A DNA stretch of 64,000 nucleotides, taken from DASWJZ01 sp963805325. GTDB lineage: Bacteria; Pseudomonadota; Alphaproteobacteria; Rhizobiales; Afifellaceae. Position 1 is the stretch's first letter, and every line of letters starts with the position of its first letter. The DNA lies in the NCBI GenBank assembly GCA_963805325.1, contig CAWDTS010000015.1, positions 264,408 through 328,407 on the forward strand, in the 5' to 3' direction. The notes under the pieces are model-generated. The model saw only the letters and a program-made list of their open reading frames with translations, was not told the origin of the DNA and did no database searches. Below are positions 54,435 through 63,349 of this stretch, in pieces. Position numbers and translations under genes: made by a program.

Positions 54435-55280
54435 ATGACCGTCATAGACGCGCATATCCACCTCTGGCGGCTTTCCCGCGGCGACAACATCTCGCTCAAT
54501 CCGACGATGACGCCGATCTGGCGCGATCTCGAGCCACCGGACCTTCGGCCCCGCCTCGACGCGGCGGGCGTCGACAAGATCGTGGTCGTCCAGGCGGCGG
54601 AGACATTCGCCGAGGCGCTCTATCTGCTCGGTCTTGCTCTGAAATACCCTTGGATCGCCGCAGTCGTCCCGTGGATCGAGCCGGCCTCTCCGGCGATCGA
54701 GGAAGAGGTTGCGGCGCTCGCGGCAAATCCGCCGGTGCGCGGCGTGCGGCCGATCCGTGACGACAACAGGTCGATCGCCTGGATGCTCGACGCCCGCCTG
54801 AAGCGTGGCTGGGAGGTGCTGAAAGCGAACGGGCTTCTCCTGGAAATTCTGGTTCAAAACTGGCGCGAGGTTCCGCTCGCGACGGAGATCGCGCGACAGA
54901 ATCCGAAGCTCACGATCATCCTCGACCATTGCGCCAAGCCCGACATCGCCGGTGGACAGTTCGAGCCATGGGCGAACGACATCGCCGAGTTCGCACGCCT
55001 GCCGAACGTCTCCTGCAAGCTCTCCCACCTCCTGAACTGTGCCGCCCCGGGCGCCGCTGCCGACGCGGTAAGGCCCTACGCTTTGCACGTGCTGAAGTGC
55101 TTCGGCGCGGAGAGGGTGATGTGGGCGAGCGACTGGCCGCCGCTGGAGCTTGCAGCCAGCTACGCGCGCTGGAAGGAAGTGAGCGACGCCATACTTTCGG
55201 AGCTTCCGGACGCCGACCGCAGCGAGGTGATGGGTGGGACGGCTGAAAGAATCTACCGTCTCGGCTTGGCGCCGGATTGA
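54435..55280 (+). CDS. amidohydrolase-family protein (lactonase/PDC-hydrolase-like)
   Basis: A 281-residue metal-dependent TIM-barrel hydrolase. VIDAHIHLWRL gives the first-strand HxH. PKLTIILDHCAKPDIAGG supplies a later histidine and MWASDWPPLE the catalytic aspartate. The pattern matches the amidohydrolase-2 family, including 2-pyrone-4,6-dicarboxylate hydrolase and sugar-lactone hydrolases. Located 37 bases after the sugar permeases, it probably opens a lactone formed from the imported carbohydrate. Confidence 0.87.
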   Translation: MTVIDAHIHLWRLSRGDNISLNPTMTPIWRDLEPPDLRPRLDAAGVDKIVVVQAAETFAEALYLLGLALKYPWIAAVVPWIEPASPAIEEEVAALAANPPVRGVRPIRDDNRSIAWMLDARLKRGWEVLKANGLLLEILVQNWREVPLATEIARQNPKLTIILDHCAKPDIAGGQFEPWANDIAEFARLPNVSCKLSHLLNCAAPGAAADAVRPYALHVLKCFGAERVMWASDWPPLELAASYARWKEVSDAILSELPDADRSEVMGGTAERIYRLGLAPD

Positions 55281-55300
55281 AGCCGGCCGTTTCGATCGCC

Positions 55301-55762
55301 TCAAGGCAGAGGCAGAACGCTCGTATATTTGACCTGCGAGAGCGCGAAGCTCGACTCGATCGACCCAACGCCTTCGAGCCGTGTGAGCTTCTCTCTGAGG
55401 AACGCCTCATAGGCGTCGAGGTCGGGAACCACGATGCGCAGCAGGTAATCGCGCGGCCCGGTCATCAGGTAGCACTCGACGACTTCCGGCCATTTCGCCA
55501 TGGCATCCGCGAACCGGTCGAGTTCCTCTTCCCTCTGCCGCTCCAGCTTCACGGAGACGAAGACACTCACCGGCAGCCCGACGGCGCGCTGATCGACCAG
55601 CGTGACGTAGCGCGTAATGGTGCCGGCCTCCTCCATGAGACGGACGCGCCTGAGACATGGCGAGGGCGACAGCCCGACCGCCTTCGCAAGGGCCTGAATG
55701 GTGATCCGCCCATCGCCCTGCAACAGATTGAGGATTTTGCGGTCGGTGGCGTTCAGCGGCAT
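55301..55762 (-). CDS. Lrp/AsnC-family transcriptional regulator
   Basis: A 153-residue regulator. The N-terminal HTH reads ATDRKILNLLQGDGRI and GLSPSPCLRRVRLMEEAG; a C-terminal RAM (ligand-binding) domain follows (VECYLMTGPRDYLLRIVVPD). It is divergent from the E1-type gene at 55892, and an almost perfect dyad lies 18-35 bases upstream of its start. In Pseudomonas putida an Lrp-type MdeR is adjacent to an E1 gene (mdeB) for 2-oxobutyrate from methionine, a possible precedent. The frame extends to 56167, but 55762 fits the family start. Confidence 0.92.
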   Translation of the reverse strand: MPLNATDRKILNLLQGDGRITIQALAKAVGLSPSPCLRRVRLMEEAGTITRYVTLVDQRAVGLPVSVFVSVKLERQREEELDRFADAMAKWPEVVECYLMTGPRDYLLRIVVPDLDAYEAFLREKLTRLEGVGSIESSFALSQVKYTSVLPLP

Positions 55763-55779
55763 CGGCGGCGCCCATCCAA

Positions 55780-55797
55780 TTAGCAGAATTCTGCCAA
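55780..55797. promoter_or_regulatory. probable Lrp-type operator TTAGCAGAA/TTCTGCCAA
   Basis: An 18-base dyad with one mismatch, centred on GAATTC, lies just upstream of the lrp start. A further half-site, TTCTGCTAA, occurs at 55831-55839, closer to the E1 gene. Two sites in the divergent gap fit autoregulation plus control of the E1 gene. Confidence 0.65.
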
Positions 55798-55891
55798 TTT
55801 CATGCCGCGATAATAGCGATAAACGACAGTTTCTGCTAATCAGATTTGTTGAACCTTCCAATCGCCGGGCGTAACGTCGGTAGGTGTCGAG

Positions 55892-58304
55892 ATGGAGACG
55901 CCCGCAATGGCCGACGAGAGCCTGGCCTTCCTCGCAGCGCTTGAGAGGAAGGCGCTGTGGCTGGCGACATGGACGATCCACAACGCCAATCACCTGCGCG
56001 ACAACGACGACGGCCTGAAGGTCGGCGGGCACCAGGCTTCCTCGGCCTCGCTTGCGACCATCATGTCGGTCCTCTACGGCGCCGTCCTTCGGCCGGAGGA
56101 CCGCGTCGCGGTGAAGCCGCACGCGTCGCCGATCTTCCACGCGCTCCAATATCTCTTCGGCCAGCAAAGCCGGGAGAAGCTCGAAGGCTTCCGCGCCTAC
56201 AAGGGCGCGCAGTCCTATCCCTCGCGCACCAAGGACGTCGACGACGTCGACTTCTCGACCGGCTCCGTCGGTCTCGGCGTCGCGCAGACGCTCTTCTCCT
56301 CGCTCGTCCAGGACTACGTGCGCGCGAAGGGATGGTCGAAGCGGCCGACCGGCCGCATGGTCGCGCTCGTCGGCGACGCGGAGATGGACGAGGGCAACAT
56401 CTTCGAGGCGCTGCTCGAAGGCTGGAAGCAGGGCCTCAGGAACTGCTGGTGGATCATCGACTATAACCGGCAGAGCCTCGATGCGGTGATCCGCGAGGGT
56501 CTATGGGAGCGCTTCGAGACCCTCTTCAAGGATTTCGGCTGGGACGTCGTCGTCCTGAAATACGGCTCGCTGCTCGACTGCGGCGTTCGCCGAGCCAGGC
56601 GGCGAGAAGCTCCGGGCCTGGATCGACGCTTGCCCGAACCAGATCTATTCGCTGCTCGCCTTCCAGGGCGGCGCGGCCTGGCGCAAGCGGCTCCTCGACG
56701 AGCTCGGCGACCAGGGACCGGTGACGCGCCTGATCGAGCGGCGCTCCGACGCGGAGCTCGCGGCGCTGATGACCAACCTCGCCGGCCACGACATCCCGAC
56801 ACTGCTTGAGGCCTTCGAGCGCGCCGCCTCCGACGAGCGGCCGAAATGCTTCATCGCCTACACCATCAAGGGCTACGGCCTGCCGCTCCAGGGCCACAAG
56901 GACAATCACGCCGGCCTGATGACCTCCGCGCAGATGGAGGCGTGGCGTGAGACGATGGGGATCGCGCCCGGCGAGGAATGGGAGCCGTTCGCGGCGCTCG
57001 GCGTCGATCCGGACGGCCTTCCGCGACTTCCTCGCCAACGTTCCCTTCGTTCAGGAGGGGCCGCGCCGGCTGAAGGCCGCGCGCATTCCCGGTCCCGGAA
57101 TCGCTGCCGGTACCCCCTGCCCCCGTCATGTCGACCCAGCAGGGGTTTGGCCTGATCCTCTCCGATTTCGCCAAGAGCGACGATCCGCTTGCCGACCGCA
57201 TCGTCACCACGTCGCCCGACGTGACGGTCTCGACCAACCTCGGCGGCTTCGTGAACCGGCGCGGGCTCTTCGCCAAGGACGTCGTCGCCGACCAGTTCCG
57301 CAAGGAGCGCATTCCGTCGACCTTCGCCTGGGAATTCTCGCCCAAGGGCCAGCACATCGAGCTCGGCATCGCCGAGAGCAATCTCTTCATCCTTCTGTCG
57401 GCGCTCGGTCTTGCGCATTCGATCGAAGGCGAGCGGCTGATCCCGATCGGCACGCTCTACGATCCCTTCATCTATCGCGGCGCCGATGCGCTGAACTACG
57501 CCTGCTATCAGAACGCCCGCTTCATCCTGGTGGCGACGCCGTCCGGCATCTCGCTCGCGCCGGAAGGCGGCGCGCACCAGTCGATCGGCACGCCGCTCGT
57601 CGGCATGGCGCAGGACGGGCTGTCGGCCTTCGAGCCGGCCTATGTCGACGAGGTCGCGGTGATCCTGCGCTGGGCGTTCGACTATCTGCAGCGCGAGGGC
57701 GAGGGCGATCCGGACGAGCAGACCTGGCTCCGCGACGAGACCGGCGGCTCGGTCTATCTGCGCCTTTCCACGCGGCCGATCGAGCAGGTCAGGCGCGACA
57801 TGTCGCGAGCCCCTCGCCGCCGACATCGTGAACGGCGCCTATTGGATGCGGCGGCCCGGGCCCAATGCGCAGGTCGTGATCGTCTATCAGGGCGCCGTCG
57901 CGCCGGAGGCGATCACCGCAGCGGGACTGCTCGGCGAGGACCGCCGCGACATCGGCGTGCTGGCCGTGACCTCGGCCGACCGGCTCAACGCCGGCTGGCA
58001 GGCGGCGGAGCGGGCGCGGCAGCGCGGCGCCGTCAACGCGATGAGCCATATCGAGCGGCTTCTTGCGCCGCTGTCGCGCGACTGCGGTCTCGTGACGGTG
58101 CTCGACGGCCACCCGGCGACGCTCGCCTGGCTCGGCGGCGTCTACGGCCACCGGGTGAAGGCGCTCGGCGTCGAGCATTTCGGCCAGACCGGATCGATCG
58201 CCGACCTCTACCGGCACTACGGCATCGACGCCAACGCCATCACCCACGCCGCCCAGGCGGTCAGCGCCGGCCGCCCGGTACGCTATCTGACGGCGCTGCC
58301 CTAG
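55892..58304 (+). CDS. homodimeric pyruvate-dehydrogenase-E1-type (AceE/MdeB-like) enzyme, four frameshifts
   Basis: A TPP-dependent 2-oxoacid dehydrogenase E1 of about 802 residues once joined. Clear blocks: IHNANHLRDNDDGLKVGGHQASSAS, GDAEMDEGNIFEAL (TPP/Mg), YTIKGYGLPLQGHKDNHAG, LGIAESNLFILLSALGL and GHPATLAWLGGVYG. Four +1 shifts at 56582-56583 (GG), 57015-57016 (GG), 57113-57117 (CCCCC) and 57810-57813 (CCCC) break the frame; one base less at each restores known family sequence (for example CAFAEPGGEKLRAW). No E2/E3 genes are nearby. The Lrp neighbour suggests an amino-acid-derived oxoacid such as 2-oxobutyrate. An ATG at 55907 has the better ribosome site. Confidence 0.85.
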
Positions 58305-58650
58305 AGCCGTTTTTGCTCCGAACGAGCCAAAGCATGGCTCCGGACGCGGAGCTCTTCGCAATCTCGACGAGGGATGGGCGACACCTCACATGTCACACGC
58401 GGGCACTCCGTGTTTCAATGCGACCGCGAGTACGGGGAAAGCACGGTGGAGCACGGTGCGTGGTAGCGGAGGAGCGAATTCGCCGTTGTCATCCTCTCCT
58501 AAAATTCACCGTGTAGGTTCAAATCACGGGCTCGCTACCAGCGTTACTTGCCGAGCCTCTCCTGCCGGATTCCGCTTGCCCACTGAGACCAGAAGGTAGT
58601 TTCGAGGGCCTGAAGCCAAACACACTGAACGCGCGTCTCGTTCGAGCGAT
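58305..58650. other. 346-base gap with a tRNA-like 7-bp terminal stem
   Basis: No gene is seen. GGTAGCG (58462-58468) can pair with CGCTACC (58533-58539), and the 3' part contains GGTTCAAATC inside a CCGTG/CACGG stem, like a tRNA T-arm. The loop is too long, and no D-arm or anticodon arm can be drawn. It is at most a decayed tRNA or chance. It marks the boundary where frameshift style changes. Confidence 0.3.
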
Positions 58651-59841
58651 CTATGCGGGCTCGTCGCCTAGGTTCTCGCTGAAACGCGCAAGTGACTTTT
58701 CGAGCTGAGCCGCCAAGCAATCGAAGAGCGCTAAAATGTCCTCTTCGTCGTTATAGACGTGCGGCGAGATACGCACCTTGCTGCCACGCACCGTCACAAA
58801 GATATCCTTGGCCTTCAGTTCACTGGCAAGCGCGGCGGGAAGGCCGTCGCTGAAATCGAGAATCGAGATATGCGGCGCCCTGAAGGGGTTCGCAGAGGAG
58901 ATCATTCCGCGTTCCTCCGCTTCGCGCCAGGCCAGATCGTTCAGATGCCGAAGCCGCTCGAAGCTGTTAGCGATGCCCCAGCCGTTCAGCAGCTTCAGCG
59001 ATTTATAGCGACAGGCAGCACCGCGAAGTCCGACCGCTCGCCCATGTCGAACCGTCTGGCCCCGGGGAGGAATGCGGCCACATCCGGAACATAGAAATCG
59101 GGCTTATCGCCGCCGACGCGGTTCCACGAATGATGTTCGATGGGCTTGCCATCGGCGTGCCAACGCTTGTCGGCGTAAAGGAAGGCCAGGCGATACGGCC
59201 CCAGCATGAACTTGTAGGTCGCGAACACAAGGAAGTCCGGGCGCACGGTGCCGACGTCGAACGGCAGTGCACCGACCCATTGGGTGCCGTCCACCACCAG
59301 GCAGGCGCCGGCGGACCTGCTCGCCAAGGCGACGGTTTCCAGGTCGATCGCCGCGCCCTCGAACCAGTGCACCATCGTGCCCGCCACCACGGCGATGGGG
59401 ACGTCGCATTGCGCTATGGCTTGGAGGAAGGCGGCCGTCCAGTCGCCATCCCCGGGCTTCGGGACGATCCGTATGTGCGCCCCGCGCTGCTCCGCCAGCT
59501 CGTACCAGATGTAGCGGTGCGAAGGATGCTCGTTCTCCATCATCAGGATCGCGGATCCGCGGGCAACGGGCACGTTCTTCGCTGCGACCGCGATGCCGTA
59601 GCTCGTCGCCGCGACGACTGCCATGTCATCGGCGTTTGCGCCGATGAGGGACGCTGCCAGTGCCCGCGCCTCTTCGACTTCGTCGTAATAGGACGTGATC
59701 GTCATCTTCCACGGCGTGCATTTTACGGCAGTGCCAGCTTTGCCGGCTTCCAGCGCGGCCGACGAATGGTGACATGTAGGCTGCGTCGAGATAGGCGACC
59801 TGCCTTGGCAGCGCGAACTTGTCCCGTTGGCATGGAAGCAT
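58651..59841 (-). pseudogene. class V aminotransferase (cysteine-desulfurase-like fold), two frameshifts
   Basis: Joined length is about 396 residues, normal for the family. The ATG at 59841 opens FALPRQVAYLDAAYMSP, then a +1 shift near 59765-59766 leads to SSAALEAGKAGTAV. The central part has MENEHPSHRYIW, VVDGTQWVGALPFDV and the PLP-lysine segment DFLVFATYKFMLGPYR. A missing base near 59002-59004 (a -1 shift) then breaks into KSLKLLNGWGIANSFERL and the C-terminal VRISPHVYNDEEDI. Substrate is unknown; the neighbour cyclodeaminase and oxidases suggest amino-acid catabolism. Confidence 0.75.
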
Positions 59842-59843
59842 CG

Positions 59844-60864
59844 CTAATCCCCGAACTTGACCCGAATTCCTGTGCCCGTTTCCAGCGCCGCGGCGTAGAG
59901 GAAATTGGCGAGCTCGATGTCCTGGGCGGGAACACCGAGAGACCGGGACAATGTTGTGTCCGACTCTGACAGGCGTCCCGGAATCCCACCTTCCAGGACG
60001 GCGCCGATCTCCCCAAGGATATGATCTTCTCCTATGACCCCTTCGCGCAACGCGCGGATCAATTCCGCCGCAAAAGTCAACGCCATGGGTTTGTAGTCCA
60101 CCCAAACGCGCGAGCGCCGGACGCATTCCACATCGATCTCCTGGCAGCTTGCGACGCTGGCGCCGACTGCATTGACTGAGTCCCCGGTGTCAGCCACTCG
60201 CCGTGCAGGATCGGCGTCTCGGCGGATGTAACCGTGCAGACGATATCCGCTCCGGCTACAGCTTGGCCGGCGTCCGCATAGGCTTCCGCAGCAAACCCTG
60301 CCTGGCATTGTCGTTCGGCGAAGTGCCTCGCCTTTCCGGCGTCGCGGCCCCAGACGCGAATTTCGCGGATCGGCCGTACAAAGGCGATCGCCTCGACGTG
60401 CCTCTGCGCCTGCTGGCCGTATCCGAGCAGGGTCAGAGTTGAGGCCTCGGGCCGCGAGAGCTCCCGCGTTGCCACCGCGCTCGCAGCCGCCGTTCGCCAC
60501 CCAGTCGCCTCGCCTCCATCAACCAATGCCACCGGCCGCCCGTGTTGCCTCTCGAACAGCAGAATGCCGCCGCGATGCGAGAGGAGGCCACGTTCGAAGT
60601 TGTCCGGATAGACGGACAGGACCTTGGCTCCAAAGGCGGGCCGATCCGTAACGTTGGCATACATGATCGACAGACAGCGGCCGTCCGTCCCCGCAAGTGG
60701 GAGGGTGCAGCGCTTCCCTTGGACTGCGATGTCGTTGGATGCTTCCTCAGCGCGCCCTCAGCGACTACCAGGAGCCGCTCCAGATCGACCAAGGCTCGAA
60801 TGGCTCTTGAATTGATTATGAGAAAATCGGGCTCCTGTGAAAATCCGGTTATCGCCTCCTCCAT
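59844..60864 (-). pseudogene. ornithine cyclodeaminase/mu-crystallin family protein, two frameshifts
   Basis: About 340 residues if joined. Segments in order: DFLIINSRAIRALVDLERLL; after a -1 shift near 60743-60748, LPLAGTDGRCLSIMYANV and FGAKVLSVYPDN; the Rossmann motif LTLLGYGQQAQRHVEAIA; then TVTSAETPILHGEWLTPGT. A second -1 shift near 60175-60181 leads to VNAVGASVASCQEIDVECV and a normal C-terminus. The family includes ornithine cyclodeaminase, alanine dehydrogenase and imine reductases. It lies two bases upstream of the class V aminotransferase start. The N-terminal start is uncertain. Confidence 0.75.
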
Positions 60865-61209
60865 CCGTGCGCCACGACTGCAACGAGACGAACCCTACCA
60901 CTCCTCGCCGGCGCTTCGCTGACCGATTTCATAACCGCCGGTGCCGAACTGCCCATCTCGCGGCATAAGAGACGCCCCCAAATGCCCGGCATGCGTGCAT
61001 CAGCGCGGCGCATGGCGCTCGTTGCGACCTTCGCGAAAGCACGGGGGGTAAACGGGCGTTCGAGCTTCATAACTTTGCCCGACAAGGAGCGTCCCAGCGG
61101 TACGTTGACGGCCCGCACGTCCAATGAGCTACATCATGGGATCGCCGTCATGAAATGGCTCGCGTAATTTTGCGACGTCACGATTAGCTTGCGAAGGAGG
61201 CTGACGCTT
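60865..61209. other. 345-base divergent gap between cyclodeaminase and flavoprotein genes
   Basis: It must hold both promoters. A near-ideal AAGGAGG ribosome site at 61194-61200 precedes the ATG at 61210 by nine bases. A 91-codon minus-strand frame (60849-61124) has no recognisable family and is not accepted. No clear operator is seen. Confidence 0.4.
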
Positions 61210-62325
61210 ATGCGCGTTGCTGTTATCGGTTCAGGCATTATCGGCAGTTCTGTCGCGTATGAATGCGCAAAGGCAGGCGCCACGGTCACCGTCTTCGACA
61301 GTGGAAGGCTTGCGGGTGGCACATCGGCCGTCAGCTTCGCCTGGACCAACGCCACCAGCAAGACGCCGCGGTCCTATTTTGGACGAACGCCGACGGTATG
61401 CGCGCCCACCTCGAGCTGAAGCGCGACTTCGGTGAGACGCCCTGGTTCGTGCAATCCGGCAGCCTGGAATGGCGGACCACCGAAGATGGCCTGAAACGAC
61501 AGCGTGAAGAATTCGAGCGCTCTAAGGAGTGGGGATACGGCGTCGGTTGGATCGACAAGAGCGATGTTGCCCTGATGGAACCGGACATCGACCTCTCGGC
61601 CATTGGTGACAATCCGATCGCCTACTTTCCGGAAGAAGGCTGGGTGGATCCTGTCCTTTATTCAGCATGGTTGCTGAGAGCCGCCGTGCAGCGCTGGAAT
61701 GCGAAAGTCCGAACTAAATACGCAGGTTACGGCCATCGAAACCGCGAACGGGCAAGTGAAGGCCGTGAGGACGGCAGGCAATGACGTCGTCGAAGCCGAC
61801 GTCGCAATAATTGCACCGGCGGCCTGGCGAACTTCGCGCTCGGCGACGTTCCGACCATCCCCCATGGCGTCGACGATCGGCGTGCTTGCCTTCACCCCGC
61901 CGGTTGGACTTACCCTGCGCAGCCAGTTCCCATGCCGATGACATGGATGTCCGGCCGGACGGGGCCGGCCAGGATCATGATCCACAAGACTTCGGTCGAT
62001 GCGGCTTTGTCTGAGGTCAAGGAGCTTCAGACCGACGGCGCCGAGGCAACCGCGCTTCTTGAGGCGGCATCTAAGGTGCTGCCGGCTCTGAAGTCCGTGG
62101 ACGTTGAGGCCATCCGCACCACGGTACGTCCCCATCCCCGGCGACGGCCTCACCTGCGTCGGGCCGATCCCGCAGGTTTCTGGCTACTACGCGGCGATAA
62201 CGCATAGCGGCGTCACCCTCGCCCCGCTGCTTGGAAGGGTGGCGGCCGACGAGGTTGTTCGCGGGAAGGATTGTGATGAACTCGGTCCGTTCCGTCCCGA
62301 GCGCTTCTTCGCGCAGTCGCAGTGA
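61210..62325 (+). pseudogene. FAD-dependent amino-acid oxidase (DAO family), at least five frameshifts
   Basis: The start is strong: AAGGAGG, then MRVAVIGSGIIGSSVAYECAKAG (FAD Rossmann). Recognisable pieces then switch frames: TNADGMRAHLELKRDFG, VDPVLYSAWLLRAAV, LNTQVTAIETANGQVKAV, STIGVLAFTPP, MIHKTSVDAALSEVKEL, and the C-terminal IPQVSGYYAAITHSGVTLAPLLGR to FRPERFF. Shifts are both +1 and -1 (near 61377-61380, 61713, several at 61810-61980, and 62115). Net length, about 370 codons, is short for the family (usually above 400), so a small deletion is likely. It resembles the flavoprotein at 63350-64000. Confidence 0.75.
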
Positions 62326-62349
62326 CCCAACCCGCCGTTTCGCGGATGA

Positions 62350-63302
62350 TCAGGCAGGCGTTGGTTCGCCTATACGCGCGTCGACAGCTTCCATAAAGCG
62401 CCGCGTGCTCTGGACGAGATGGTCGGTGAAGGCGTCCGCGATCGTCGATGCCACGACCCCCCAAGGCCGGTAGACACTCAGATCCAGATCAAGGTGAGGC
62501 TGGAAGTCTCTGATCTCGATCGGCAGTGACTTTGCCATCCACGCCGACAGCCGGTCGACGACGGAGACCCCTGCTCCGCTTGCGACGAGGCTTATGCAGG
62601 CGCTCGAAAGAGCCGCCTCGACTTTCAGCGATCGTTTCACCGCGCGCTCGTCGCAAAGCGTGTCGAGCTGGCGACGCATCGGATTCGCGGATCCCATCGA
62701 AATGAAATCCAGCGAATTGAGGTCGTCGGGCCGGACCACACTCAGCTTGGAGAGCTTATGTCCGGCCGGCATGATGCAGACAGGCGGAGTAGAGGTCAGC
62801 GCGCGGCGAACGACGGACGGCGTCTCTTCGGGCAACGCCACAGCGATCCCGATGTCCAGCTGGTTGCGGCTCGCCCGTTGAATGACCGTCACCGAGCTGC
62901 GGATGTCGAGCGAGATCGACACCGAGGGATGCATCCGCGAAAAGCTCGAAATGATCGACGGCAGGAGCGTCAGACCGAAGGCGGGAAGTGCGCAAAGGGT
63001 TGGAGCCGACCGCTTTGCATTTCACGGATTTCCCGGACTGCTCGCGAGATGCCGCGGACCGATTTCGTTACCTGCTTGACCTCCGCATAAAGCATGTGCG
63101 CTTCCGGCGTCGGCACCAAACGCTGGCGGTTCTTCCTGAAGAGCTGAAAGCCTGCCTTTTCAGTCAGCTGCACAAGCGTCTTGCTGACCGCGGGCTGCGT
63201 GATGTCGAGTGCGTCTGCGGCTTTGGTGGTCGTCCCGTGCAACATGACGGCCGCAAAGATCTCGATCTCGCGCGGCGTGATATCGAGACTGTCGGTAACC
63301 AT
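62350..63302 (-). pseudogene. LysR-family transcriptional regulator, one frameshift
   Basis: About 317 residues when joined. The HTH is intact: ITPREIEIFAAVMLHGTTTKAA and ITQPAVSKTLVQL. A -1 shift near 63000-63010 interrupts the first effector-domain strand. The other frame resumes ALPAFGLTLLPSIIS and runs to the stop. The effector domain includes IGIAVALPEE and LVASGAGVSVVDRL. It sits between two related flavoprotein genes and may regulate the downstream or upstream one. Confidence 0.82.
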
Positions 63303-63349
63303 CGGATTCCGCTCTCGGAGAAGGAGCCCTCGCTCCCGGCGGGAGGGTG

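Noticed and set aside
58462..58540. tRNA gene call
   Set aside because: Only an acceptor-like stem and a poor T-arm; no D-arm or anticodon arm can be folded, so it is reported only as a curiosity.
60849..61124. 91-codon minus-strand frame in the gap upstream of the DAO gene
   Set aside because: No family recognised, overlaps the cyclodeaminase start, and no good ribosome site.
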